Positions 52,633-61,517 of a DNA stretch of 64,000 bases are shown in pieces. Where the stretch lies: contig NZ_BIFR01000001.1 in NCBI RefSeq assembly GCF_003967535.1, positions 4,773,001-4,837,000 of the forward strand, in the 5' to 3' direction. Every line of letters starts with the position of its first letter. Within the stretch, counting starts at the first letter, position 1. Below the pieces are notes generated by a model, which made no database searches, had not been told where the DNA came from, and saw only the letters and a program-made list of their open reading frames with translations. The stretch is from Tengunoibacter tsumagoiensis (GTDB lineage Bacteria > Chloroflexota > Ktedonobacteria > Ktedonobacterales > Ktedonobacteraceae). Both the position numbers and the translations under genes were made by a program.

Positions 52633-54480
52633 ATGGAAAGTGAAAACAAGTACATCGGCAGGAAAATTGGCAATTACCGCATAACTGCTCCAATTGGCGC
52701 TGGCGCATTCGGATCTGTTTATAAAGGTGTACATGTCATCCTGTCCAGCCGCACTGTCGCAATCAAGCTGATGCATAATACGAATCTCGCATCAGAACAT
52801 GAGCGGGAGAGTTTTTTGCAGGAGGCTCAATTTCTTGAACTGCTGAAGCACCCGCATATCCTGCCAATCTACGATGTGGGCGTGGATGAAGGAACGCCCT
52901 ACATCATTGCTGAGTTTGCCCCAAATGGATCTTTGCGCGATCTGATGAAACATCAGGCTCAGCTAAAACAAGGGCTCTTCAGTCTGGAGAAGGTGCTAAC
53001 AATCATCTCTCAGGTAGGACAGGCTCTCGATTATGTTCATAAACAGAATTATGTTCATCGAGATCTCAAACCTGAGAATATTCTCTTTGATGCTCAGAAT
53101 GATGCTCTGATCGCAGACTTTGGAATTGCTGTCTTTCTTGAAAGCACCAAAACTCAGACGGTCGATGTTATTGGCTCCCCACGTTATATGGCCCCTGAAC
53201 AATTTGAGGGCTTTGTAAGCCGACGCAGCGATCAATATGCCCTGGCGTGCATTACCTACGAATTGCTGACTGGCCGCCCACCCTTCACGGGTCAGCATGC
53301 AGTAACGATTGCCATGGCTCACCAGACCAAACCGCCTCTCCCTCCAACAGAGATTAATGCCGCTGTTCCTTCCTATGTCGAGCAAGCGCTCTTACGTGCT
53401 CTTTCGAAGAAACGCGAAGATCGCTTCCCTGATATCACATCTTTCCTTACCAGTCTGCTGGACCTACATATCCCTTCGATTGATCCCAGTGCCTCTGGGC
53501 GCGAGATTAGCATTCCTTTGAGTATCTCAACCCCCAATGTAGCTGCAATCACCCTGACGAAAGAACAATGGGTTGAAGAGGGTAATACGCTGTATGATCA
53601 AGGGAAATTTCAGGAGGCTCTCAATGCCTTCGAGTATGCTATTCAGAAAGATCCGACCTTTGCTTATGCACACGAAGGAAAAACAAGCGCTCTCTTCGCA
53701 CTAGGGAACTATCAGGATGCCATGGCCTCTGTAGAGACAGCGCTTAGCCTCGATCCGACCTACGCCCCTTCTTACAATGATAAAGCTATGATTCTTTATG
53801 AGCTACACTGCTATGAAGATGCTTTAACCTATTACAAAAAATCGATTGAAATCGATCCAGCCTATCTCGATGGACATCTTGGACTGGCGACGGCTCTTTC
53901 AACGCTTCGGCGCTATCCAGAGGCTCTCCTGGCTTATGATCAGGCTATCCTGGCCGATGAGTCCTGTGCACCTGCTTATAATGGGAAGGCCTGGATTCTC
54001 CGCCAATTGCAGCGATCAGAAGAGGCTCTCTCCTACTCAGAGAAGGCTATTCAACTCGACCCGCAAACGGCTGAACATTATACTGGCAAAGGCCGGGCCC
54101 TCTTCCGCCTGGGGCGCTACGATGAATCCCTGGCAGCCTTCGATCAAGCTATCCAGTTGGATGCCACGCATTCTCAAACCTATGATTATAAAGCGGATAC
54201 GCTCTACCATATGCGCCGCTTTAATGAAGCGCTCTCGACCTATGAATACGCCTATAAGCTTGATCCTCAGCGCGCCTCTTCTTATGAAGGGAAGGCCAAT
54301 GTCCTCTTCAACTTTGGTCAATATCAAGAGGCCCTGGCCACCTATGAGATCGCGATTAAGCTGGAGCCACGCAATGGATCATTCCTGCGCAAGAAGGCCG
54401 ATACCCTCAAAGCTTTAGGACAGACTGAAGAGGCCGAACAGGTCTACGAACAGGTCCAAAAACTGGAACATGGTGCATAA
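52633..54480 (+). CDS. Ser/Thr protein kinase with C-terminal TPR repeats
   Basis: 615 aa. The N-terminal kinase domain (about 15-280) has the P-loop IGAGAFGSVYKG, the ATP lysine in VAIKLMH, NYVHRDLKPENILFD (near 142), the DFG motif ADFGIAVF (near 162) and MAPEQFEG (activation segment). A linker of about 30 residues leads to a run of TPR repeats (about 310-612), such as YDQGKFQEALNAFEYAIQ. There is no membrane helix, so it is cytosolic. The TPR array probably binds regulators or substrates. It has its own promoter; no adjacent phosphatase is seen. Confidence 0.94.
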   Translation: MESENKYIGRKIGNYRITAPIGAGAFGSVYKGVHVILSSRTVAIKLMHNTNLASEHERESFLQEAQFLELLKHPHILPIYDVGVDEGTPYIIAEFAPNGSLRDLMKHQAQLKQGLFSLEKVLTIISQVGQALDYVHKQNYVHRDLKPENILFDAQNDALIADFGIAVFLESTKTQTVDVIGSPRYMAPEQFEGFVSRRSDQYALACITYELLTGRPPFTGQHAVTIAMAHQTKPPLPPTEINAAVPSYVEQALLRALSKKREDRFPDITSFLTSLLDLHIPSIDPSASGREISIPLSISTPNVAAITLTKEQWVEEGNTLYDQGKFQEALNAFEYAIQKDPTFAYAHEGKTSALFALGNYQDAMASVETALSLDPTYAPSYNDKAMILYELHCYEDALTYYKKSIEIDPAYLDGHLGLATALSTLRRYPEALLAYDQAILADESCAPAYNGKAWILRQLQRSEEALSYSEKAIQLDPQTAEHYTGKGRALFRLGRYDESLAAFDQAIQLDATHSQTYDYKADTLYHMRRFNEALSTYEYAYKLDPQRASSYEGKANVLFNFGQYQEALATYEIAIKLEPRNGSFLRKKADTLKALGQTEEAEQVYEQVQKLEHGA

Positions 54481-54720
54481 AAATATAGCAGCCTTTGTGT
54501 TTATTTTTTATCTCTTGCAGCTATAGTATCTTCGATAAGCTGCAAGAGATAAGCCAGGATATGGAACTTTAGATGCTAGAAAAACGCTCTTTTAGAAAAT
54601 ACTTCTCAATCAAGTATTCTAAGAATGCTTTAGCAAAAAAGAAATTATCTTGCAAAGGCTCATTAATTTTACTCACCATGCTTTGCATGCCTCTGAGCGT
54701 ATGTGGAGGAGAAATGGTTG

Positions 54721-55734
54721 ATGGGCACGAAATTGCATGCAAGCACAAAAAGCGAATCCCTTGATACCTTTTTGGTGCATCTGATCACCCTCTTCGAGAA
54801 TGCTTTTCCGGAACGTATTTGTAGCTACTATCTCGGTGGGAGCACCAGCGACGGAACGGCTGTTGGTCACGACCGATCTTCCAACTCCAGTGACGTCGAT
54901 CTCTTCATCATCTTCCGTGGCACCACTACAGAGGCTGAGGAAGCACTCTTTCAGTATCTTATTGCAGAGTGCCAGGCCAGCAGTCCAGTTCAGATTGATG
55001 CACATGCTTACTCTGAGGATGTCTTGTTACAAAAGCTGAGACCAGATGCGGCACAGACCAGCTTTTTGAGTGCTCTGATTCAGGTCGCTGGTGTGCTTGT
55101 TTATGGGAAAGATATGCGTGCAGATCTTCCTCCCGTACAGTTTTCACACTATGTTCTTGATGTGATCGAGTCCGGTGTGTTCCATCTCAGTATTCCACGC
55201 CAGAGAGAAGGCATTACCTATCCATTGATGACGCCTCTTGTCTTTCCGCTCACGTACCCCGATCCTGCTGGGGAATTTTACGGCTATGATACTATACTTG
55301 CACGTCCAGGCACTCCTCGTGGAACACGTGTGCTCGTTGCCCTGACAACATGGATCGCGACGTTCATTCTTTCCCTGGAAACCGGGCGCTATGTGGGGCA
55401 GAAAAGCCAGAGTATGCGGCTTTGCAAAGAGTATCTTCCCCATGACAAGCGAGTACAGCTTGTGGTGACCATCTACGATCTCTGCAAAGATGCCTGGAGA
55501 TATGCGCTTCCTGATTCTAAAGAGGATCGCAAGCAGTTGCGCGGATTGTGTCGAGAGACGCTAGCCCTGGAGAATGAATACCTGCGACTCACGCGTGACT
55601 ACATTTTCTCCCAGTTGCAACATGGCGAGGTGTCAGAGAAGCGGCAGGCCATTCGCATCTTACAGAGTGTTGCTTACCAGGACGACGAGATGAGAGCAGC
55701 TGTTAACTCCTGGCAAGATTTGGAGCGGGCCTGA
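54721..55734 (+). CDS. Nucleotidyltransferase-fold protein
   Basis: 337 aa from the ATG at 54721 with GGAGGA 10 nt upstream (a GTG at 54703 is possible). The catalytic motif of the Pol-beta superfamily is YYLGGSTSDGTAVGHDRSSN followed by SDVDLFIIF: the Gly-Ser pair and the DxD acids are present, with an inserted loop between them. The C-terminal two-thirds is helical, as in ANT/DUF4111-type proteins. It may adenylylate a small molecule or protein, as aminoglycoside nucleotidyltransferases do. No resistance role is shown here. Confidence 0.75.
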   Translation: MGTKLHASTKSESLDTFLVHLITLFENAFPERICSYYLGGSTSDGTAVGHDRSSNSSDVDLFIIFRGTTTEAEEALFQYLIAECQASSPVQIDAHAYSEDVLLQKLRPDAAQTSFLSALIQVAGVLVYGKDMRADLPPVQFSHYVLDVIESGVFHLSIPRQREGITYPLMTPLVFPLTYPDPAGEFYGYDTILARPGTPRGTRVLVALTTWIATFILSLETGRYVGQKSQSMRLCKEYLPHDKRVQLVVTIYDLCKDAWRYALPDSKEDRKQLRGLCRETLALENEYLRLTRDYIFSQLQHGEVSEKRQAIRILQSVAYQDDEMRAAVNSWQDLERA

Positions 55735-56013
55735 AAACATATTGAGAAAATCTCAAAAAACACCATATCCTGGCCACTGCGGCCAATTTATTCCGCGAGT
55801 CACAGAGTGAAAAAGGAAGAGAGTCGAACAGGGGGGTAAAGGGCATGGATAGGATCGTCTCACCCACGCACCGCAAAGCTAGTTACGACTCGTGGAAAGG
55901 ATCATGTGACTCAGCCGGGTCACAACGAGATTGCAAGCTCGACTCCCTACATTTAGTGTACTCTCTTAAACAAGAAGCAAGCCGCAAAAATGCGGCTTGC
56001 TTCTTGCTGGTCC
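55735..56013. terminator. Intergenic region with bidirectional terminator
   Basis: A perfect 16-bp hairpin with a 4-nt loop (55971-55986 with 55991-56006) ends the convergent nucleotidyltransferase and rhomboid genes. No gene is seen in the rest. Confidence 0.65.
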
Positions 56014-57267
56014 CTATAAATGGATACGACGACCACGGGGGATCAATAAAAAGGCAATGATCATCCCAATCACCAGGCCCGCAATATGGTCAACGATACC
56101 AATTGAGGGTGAATTAAAACCCCAGGCCATGTTGATTAAGAGCCAGAAGGCCCAGTTACCAATCGCCCCTCGACCATAGACACCTAACGCCCGACGATTC
56201 ACCATGTAGAAAACGCCCAGCGCACCAAAGACACCAAAGATAGCTCCTGATGCTCCCGCTGACACTGTATTGGCATACTGTGGTTGGAGATAATAGAAAT
56301 AGGTTACCAGACCTCCCAGAACGCCCGATCCCAGGTAGATGACCAGGTAACGCCACTTGCCATAAAATACTTCTGCCCCTCGCCCGATAAAGAAGAGAGA
56401 AAGCATGTTTAGACCAAGATGCGTAATATCAAAATGCAAGAACATTGCCACAAAAATACGCCAGTATTCGCCTGTCTGCTGAATATAATAGCTATTCTGC
56501 CCCCCTGCAAAAAAGATCTGTACCCCATCGAATGCAAGGAGATTATGGTAATTTAATCCTACGAGCAGATACACGACCACATTAATCGCGATTAGCGTGA
56601 AAGTAAGGAGGAAAGGATACTGGCTTAATGTATAACGCGTACGAATCATGGTACGGCGCATACCATCAGGACGCTTCCATTGTTTCTCTTCCCGTCTCTG
56701 CTCTGGCGTTTGAGGTGGGAGCTGTACCTGTTGGGCTACCGTTGCTGAATCCTGATTGCTATTGCTGCCAGGCAAGGCAGTTGGTGTGGAACGGGAGCTG
56801 CCCTTCACATCTACAACGGGAAAACAGTTCTCGAAACGACCTCCATATGAGAGCCGAGTAGCACGTGCACGAGCAAGATTGGCATCATAATCCTGTCCAG
56901 TAGCTCGCAAGAGATAGGATCGCAAAGCATGGAGATAGGCAATGCCTGGCTCTATCTCAATAGCTGCATCGACGTTCTGAAGTGCTCGCTCATAGCGACG
57001 GTCTAAGAGATCAAGGAGAGCTTGCGCAATCTTTGAATCTAAACCATCGGGCGTCTGTAGCTCCTGAACGCGTCGGCAGGCCATCTGCACAACACCATAA
57101 TTCCCTAAAGCGAGATTGGCCTCCGCTAATCCTAGATGGACCAGAGGATTATTAGGCTCAATCTGCGCCCCGTGCGCATACGCAATCGCAGCATCTCGTC
57201 CTTTACCCGCCGCTAGCGCTTGCTTTCCCTGTTCCAGATATGTCTGGATCTCTGTCTGAGCTTCCAC
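56014..57267 (-). CDS. Rhomboid-family intramembrane protease with N-terminal TPR
   Basis: 417 aa from a GTG start with a GGAGG site. The N-terminal about 130 residues form TPR-like helices (GKQALAAGKGRDAAIAYAHG, LVHLGLAEANLALG). A basic linker (about 165-205) precedes the rhomboid core with about seven helices. The catalytic Ser is in GASGAIFGVFGALGV and the catalytic His in DHIAGLVIGM. Both are intact, so it should cleave membrane substrates. The cytosolic TPR domain may present substrates. It is paired with a second rhomboid gene just upstream on the same strand. Confidence 0.9.
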   Translation of the reverse strand: MEAQTEIQTYLEQGKQALAAGKGRDAAIAYAHGAQIEPNNPLVHLGLAEANLALGNYGVVQMACRRVQELQTPDGLDSKIAQALLDLLDRRYERALQNVDAAIEIEPGIAYLHALRSYLLRATGQDYDANLARARATRLSYGGRFENCFPVVDVKGSSRSTPTALPGSNSNQDSATVAQQVQLPPQTPEQRREEKQWKRPDGMRRTMIRTRYTLSQYPFLLTFTLIAINVVVYLLVGLNYHNLLAFDGVQIFFAGGQNSYYIQQTGEYWRIFVAMFLHFDITHLGLNMLSLFFIGRGAEVFYGKWRYLVIYLGSGVLGGLVTYFYYLQPQYANTVSAGASGAIFGVFGALGVFYMVNRRALGVYGRGAIGNWAFWLLINMAWGFNSPSIGIVDHIAGLVIGMIIAFLLIPRGRRIHL

Positions 57268-57341
57268 TCGTTTCCTCCACTATGATCAATCGCAGACGCA
57301 AAAGACGCACATGCGTTCAGGCGGCAACGATCTCGTTCCGT

Positions 57342-58202
57342 TTAGATCAAAAAACATGCAATAATTGCAAATAGTAGTGTACCTAAAATTGTCAAAACTG
57401 CCAAGGGCCAGCGATAGGTAAGACTGTGTACATCTACAAGCGTCTGGTCCGCTACCGATGATGTGCGATAGAGCGGCATAAACCACGCACCCAGGACACA
57501 TCCACTTATAAGACCGCCAATATGCGCATAATTGTCAACATTCGGAAAGATCCCTCCTGACCCAAGGTTGATCCCAATCACAACAATCAACCACAGCAAT
57601 GCAAAGAGGCCACCACGAGGAAAAGCTCTTCGATGCATGACAATGAAGAGGCTGTAGGCTCCAACAAGCCCAAAAATCGCTCCCGACGCTCCTACGCTAA
57701 GTATATCTGGTGCAAAGACGAAACTAACGATCATACTGACAATGCCAGTGATCGTGTACACAAATAAAAAACGGAGATGGCCCATAATCCGTTCCAGAAT
57801 AATGCCTAGCACCAGCAGGTTCACCATATTCAGTAACAGATGGAGTGCATTAGCATGGAGGAAAATGGGCGTTAGAAAACGCCAATACTCTCCTTGCTTG
57901 ATTAGATTATCCGCTTTTGCTCCAGCAGCTATCAGTACCTGAGAAAGTGACTGATCATTCTGCACACTGATTGCATTGTTCCCTATATCATAGAGTACTG
58001 CACGCCAATCGCGAAATCCTCCAACTATAGCGGCCTGAGTAGCTGTGATACACCAGATAATTACGGTGATTCCCACGATCAGCCAGGTCACCCAACACTG
58101 TTGATCAACCCCTCGCTTCTGACGATAGTGATGCAGAGCTGTTCGATAACTCAGTTCGGCATGTATCCGCTGTTCGTTCTCGGCAGATTGCTTTGTCTCC
58201 AC
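57342..58202 (-). CDS. Rhomboid-family intramembrane protease
   Basis: 286 aa from the GTG at 58202, whose context (GAGGG before GTG GAG) mirrors that of its neighbour; a TTG at 58217 is also possible. A short cytosolic N-terminus with SYRTALHHYRQKRG precedes six or seven helices. The catalytic Ser is in VGASGAIFGLVGAYSLF and the catalytic His in YAHIGGLISGC. It lacks the TPR region of the downstream rhomboid and otherwise aligns to its core. The two genes, 75 nt apart, are likely tandem paralogues. Confidence 0.9.
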   Translation of the reverse strand: METKQSAENEQRIHAELSYRTALHHYRQKRGVDQQCWVTWLIVGITVIIWCITATQAAIVGGFRDWRAVLYDIGNNAISVQNDQSLSQVLIAAGAKADNLIKQGEYWRFLTPIFLHANALHLLLNMVNLLVLGIILERIMGHLRFLFVYTITGIVSMIVSFVFAPDILSVGASGAIFGLVGAYSLFIVMHRRAFPRGGLFALLWLIVVIGINLGSGGIFPNVDNYAHIGGLISGCVLGAWFMPLYRTSSVADQTLVDVHSLTYRWPLAVLTILGTLLFAIIACFLI

Positions 58203-58323
58203 TCGTCCCTCATACAAAAGAGATTCTTTCTCTTTACTACGCTAGAAACAAGTCAAGGTGGCAGACTTGCTCACCAGTCAGGACTTCTAAGCAGGCTATT
58301 ATCTGGCAGGCGCGAAAAACTAT

Positions 58324-58989
58324 CTATCTAATAAAACCGTTAGTATGGGCAAAGAGGCTCAAACCATTTAGCATAAATTGAATCGCCAGGGCGGCCAGCA
58401 AGATTCCCAGGATACGCGATAACACGAGAATACCCGTCTTACCGACGCGCTGGATCAGCCAGCCACTTGCCCTCATGACCATCCATGCGACAAACAATGA
58501 ACTGATAATTGCGGCTGCTACGGCTAAAAGGTCAAGGGGATGCGGACCTGCCAGGTCTACATACAGGATCGTCGTCGCAATTGTTCCTGGGCCTGCAATC
58601 ATGGGAATTGCCAGGGGGAAGACACTGATATCCTCGCGCGTCATGGCTTCTTCTTCTTCCGCTTTCGTCTCACGGGTTCCTGAAGAACGACCAAAAAGCA
58701 TATCTACTGCGACTAAGAAGAGCATCGCTCCGCCTGCAATATTGAAGGCGTATAAATTAATCCCCAGACGATCTAATAAGAAACGTCCGACCAAAGCAAA
58801 AAAGGTAATAATTCCTGCACTAATGAAGATAGCACGGGTCACGATCACTTTGCGCTGTGCGGGGCTAAAATGAGAGGTTAATCCAACCACAATAGGGGCA
58901 AGGCCAACTGGATCAATGACGGTAAAAAAAGTAACAAATGCACTGACAATAAAAGTAATGGTAGTCGTGGACACAACACATAGCCTCAT
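58324..58989 (-). CDS. MarC-family integral membrane protein
   Basis: 221 aa from the ATG at 58989; an in-frame TTG lies at 59004. About six helices, with the family beginning FVTFFTVIDPVGLAPIVVGLT, a central IAGGAMLFLVAVDMLFG and FPLAIPMIAGPGTIATTIL. The acidic loop between helices 3 and 4 (EEEEAMTRED) is cytosolic. MarC proteins have no proven transport substrate. It lies just upstream of the rhomboid gene pair. Confidence 0.9.
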   Translation of the reverse strand: MRLCVVSTTTITFIVSAFVTFFTVIDPVGLAPIVVGLTSHFSPAQRKVIVTRAIFISAGIITFFALVGRFLLDRLGINLYAFNIAGGAMLFLVAVDMLFGRSSGTRETKAEEEEAMTREDISVFPLAIPMIAGPGTIATTILYVDLAGPHPLDLLAVAAAIISSLFVAWMVMRASGWLIQRVGKTGILVLSRILGILLAALAIQFMLNGLSLFAHTNGFIR

Positions 58990-59453
58990 GAACTCATAAA
59001 ACAACCGGCCTTCATTATAGCATATCCATGAGTCAATCTACGGATTACGCTGAAAAAAGTAATCCACTCTCTTCTGAAGAATAGAAGAGAGCGATCCCCA
59101 GCCCCCTCTGGGCGAAAGGACCGCGGCCATTCATGTCAGACTCTCCACTTTATACAATAATTTTGCCCCTCATGAGCGATTTATCGCATAAACGTGTAGG
59201 GCCCATCATTCATGATGGCCGTGGTGACCCACTCCACCCTGTCACACCCCATCATTTTCTTGATGGCCTTGCTCACCCACTCCACCCTGTCACACCCCAT
59301 CATTTTCTTGATGGCCCTGCTGAACCCACTCCACCCTGTCACACCCCATCATTTTCTTGATGGCCCTGCTGAACCCACTCCACCCTGTCACATCTTCATG
59401 AGATCTCAACGACACAACTCCAATAATGATCAGCTCGTGACGTATTGATAAAT
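58990..59453. other. Intergenic region with 49-bp minisatellite
   Basis: No gene is supported. It contains the tandem repeat at 59201-59395 described separately. Frames reading through the repeat are artefacts of it. Confidence 0.5.
59201..59395. repeat. 49-bp tandem repeat, about 3.5 copies
   Basis: Copies begin at about 59227, 59275, 59324 and 59373 (48 and 49 bp apart), with a partial copy before the first. Each contains CCATCA...TGATGG, which forms a small hairpin. Copy number is likely to be variable. Confidence 0.85.
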
Positions 59454-59915
59454 CTAATAATCGCGGTACTCTCGTCGACGTCGACGATATCCCCGATAAC
59501 CTCTCCGCTCGCTACGACGATACTCTGGCGAGCGCCGACGCCGATAATAGCTATGGCGTGTGCGCCATGTAGGGAACGTTAATAGATGCCAGGCCGCTAC
59601 CACCAGAATAGCCCCGATAATGGCTTTGACAACTGGAATAGTCTCGCCTGCAATCGTTAATGAGCCTTCAATATCAACGGGAATGACATTTGTAAACAGC
59701 CAGATGCCAATCAAAGCAGCAAAGAATGCTCCGACGACACCAAAGGGGAGCCGCCAGCCGATAATAAACTCTGCCACGACACCGATTAATGCTGCAATAA
59801 TTGCATAAACCAATTGACCTTGTGTAATAGCAAAGGAGATACCCAGAATGCTTCCAGATAGCGCCACTGGACTATCCCCCATTACCAATAAGGGAAGTGA
59901 AAATCCCACGGACAT
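59454..59915 (-). CDS. GlsB/YeaQ-type transglycosylase-associated membrane protein
   Basis: 153 aa from the ATG at 59915, preceded by AGGAGG. Three or four short membrane helices carry the family pattern GVVAEFIIGWRLPFGVVGAF and AALIGIWLF. A fourth hydrophobic segment AIIGAILVVAAWHLLTF follows. The C-terminal 40 residues are very rich in Arg and Tyr (YYRRRRSPEYRRSERRGYRG), an unusual basic tail that may bind RNA, DNA or acidic lipid. The function is unknown; small proteins of this family are stress associated. Confidence 0.82.
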   Translation of the reverse strand: MSVGFSLPLLVMGDSPVALSGSILGISFAITQGQLVYAIIAALIGVVAEFIIGWRLPFGVVGAFFAALIGIWLFTNVIPVDIEGSLTIAGETIPVVKAIIGAILVVAAWHLLTFPTWRTRHSYYRRRRSPEYRRSERRGYRGYRRRRREYRDY

Positions 59916-60447
59916 AATGTTTAGCCTCCTATACCACAAAATAGTATCTCTATTCTATAGGGTAGAACGCTCAACTGACAAGTCTTTCGAAAGCAAACCA
60001 GCAGGTTACGCCCTTCCTCTCTTGATTGATCAGAACAGGGAGAACAATCGGCTCGGACAATAGAGCTGACATTTCCTCTATAGATAGAGAGAGAAGTTCA
60101 TTCATTAGAGTGATCACTTTTTTAGTGAAACAGGGACATGTAAGAATTCAAGCAAAGAGATTGTGCTATCCATGTAGTCTTTCTGGTACATCTCTTCGTA
60201 TAAGACTATGTAGGTATCCCTGCGCTGCCTTATTCGATGCCTTTGGGATACTTTCGATCGAATGGTTTTCTATTTTATACAGCAAATCAGTACTTCGCTT
60301 GCAAAAATAACCCGGACCTGGAATGTTCTTTTATAAGATGGTTTTCATTGTCGCTCAAAGCGCTCAATACCGCACAGACTATAAGTATTCTCGCTTGTGC
60401 GCTATAATGAAACCAAATTGCTTCAGATTTGTATTAGGAGGCACACT
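59916..60447. other. Intergenic region before a small membrane-protein operon
   Basis: About 530 nt without a supported gene. The start of the next gene has a strong AGGAGG site. No promoter or terminator was recognised with confidence. Confidence 0.4.
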
Positions 60448-60930
60448 GTGCAAAGTGCAAAAAAATATGCAATCATTGTAGCGGTGGTGGTGGCACTACT
60501 GATCATTGCCGGCCTGGTGGTGGCTGGCATTTTCCATGTCTTACTCGATGTACTCTATATCGCTCTATTCCTCCTGGCTTTACTGATGGTAACCGCGACG
60601 CTGTTTCAGATCTATTCAATCCTTATGCTGGTTCGCACAATCACGACAGTGCGCGATGAGCTAAAACCGCTTGTCTCTTCAGTCCAGGAGACAGTTGGAT
60701 TGGTCAAAGAGACTGCTCAGACGGCAGGACATACCGTTTCGACTATTGGCAATACCGCCAGTTTTGCCTCTGAACTGGCACTGCGCCCCAGTGTCCGTGT
60801 GGTGGCTGCCGCTGTAGCTGGCCAACAGATGGTTAAGGTCTTCTTTGGCAAAGGCCATACCAGATCTCGCGCTGAAGAGCGCCGTCAACAGCAGTTAGAA
60901 GCAATGCAGGCCAGCGCAGGGGGTGAATAA
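60448..60930 (+). CDS. Small membrane protein of unknown function, first of pair
   Basis: 160 aa from a GTG start with AGGAGG 7 nt upstream; the frame is open further upstream without a better site. Two N-terminal membrane helices (about 6-64, YAIIVAVVVALLIIAGLVV, then LYIALFLLALLMVTATLF) precede a helical cytosolic part with LKPLVSSVQETVGLVKETAQ, resembling DUF948-like coiled coils. The C-terminus is Gln/Arg-rich. It overlaps the next gene by one base (TAATG), so it is translationally coupled. Confidence 0.75.
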   Translation: MQSAKKYAIIVAVVVALLIIAGLVVAGIFHVLLDVLYIALFLLALLMVTATLFQIYSILMLVRTITTVRDELKPLVSSVQETVGLVKETAQTAGHTVSTIGNTASFASELALRPSVRVVAAAVAGQQMVKVFFGKGHTRSRAEERRQQQLEAMQASAGGE

Positions 60931-61517
60931 TGGTTACTACGGTGCTTGCTGTTAATCCGGTGATTGAGACACTGGGACAGATCGGGGGGATTATTATCTG
61001 CCTTTTTCTCCTGATCTTTGTCATTGTTGCTGTTGTGTTCAATCTGGCTATGGCCTTTGGTCTCTCCTGGGTGCGCGAAAAAACAGAGCTCATTAAGTTA
61101 CTGCGGCCCAATGTGGAGAGCGTTAATCGCACTACAGCTTCCGCCATTCAGGGCGTCCCACCTGCCGAACAGACCCCAACGCCTATGAAGGCCATTGCTA
61201 CAGTTCCACTACGAGTGAAGCAGGCCGATAAAAAGGTTGAACAGGTCTCGGATCGCGTGGCCAATGCTGCAATCGAGTTCCGAGCTCGTACAGTTCAGGT
61301 ACAAACAGTTGCCAGACTGCTCACATCCCGCAGTTTCTGGCAACGAGAAGAGAGCAAACCACCAGTTCCATCGACACAAGAGGAGATGGAATTAAAAAGC
61401 CCCGGTCTGCGGATGCTTATGGATCGCCGCAGCGCTGAGCCCTCAACAGCGACAAGCTCTTATGATCCCGAAACCCATACAATTACGTCGAGCCAATTGC
61501 GCAATGGCTCACGTTAA
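60930..61517 (+). CDS. Small membrane protein of unknown function, second of pair
   Basis: 195 aa. One membrane helix near the N-terminus (LGQIGGIIICLFLLIFVIVAVVF, about 15-38), then a long cytosolic part with a coiled coil (VKQADKKVEQVSDRVANAA) and an unstructured Ser/Thr-rich tail ending TITSSQLRNGSR. No family is recognised. Coupling to the previous gene suggests a heteromeric membrane complex. The MFS gene follows with overlapping ends. Confidence 0.72.
   Translation: MVTTVLAVNPVIETLGQIGGIIICLFLLIFVIVAVVFNLAMAFGLSWVREKTELIKLLRPNVESVNRTTASAIQGVPPAEQTPTPMKAIATVPLRVKQADKKVEQVSDRVANAAIEFRARTVQVQTVARLLTSRSFWQREESKPPVPSTQEEMELKSPGLRMLMDRRSAEPSTATSSYDPETHTITSSQLRNGSR

Noticed and set aside
59133-59448. 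Proline/His-rich frames over the 49-bp repeat
   Set aside because: They are periodic artefacts of the tandem repeat with no start signals.
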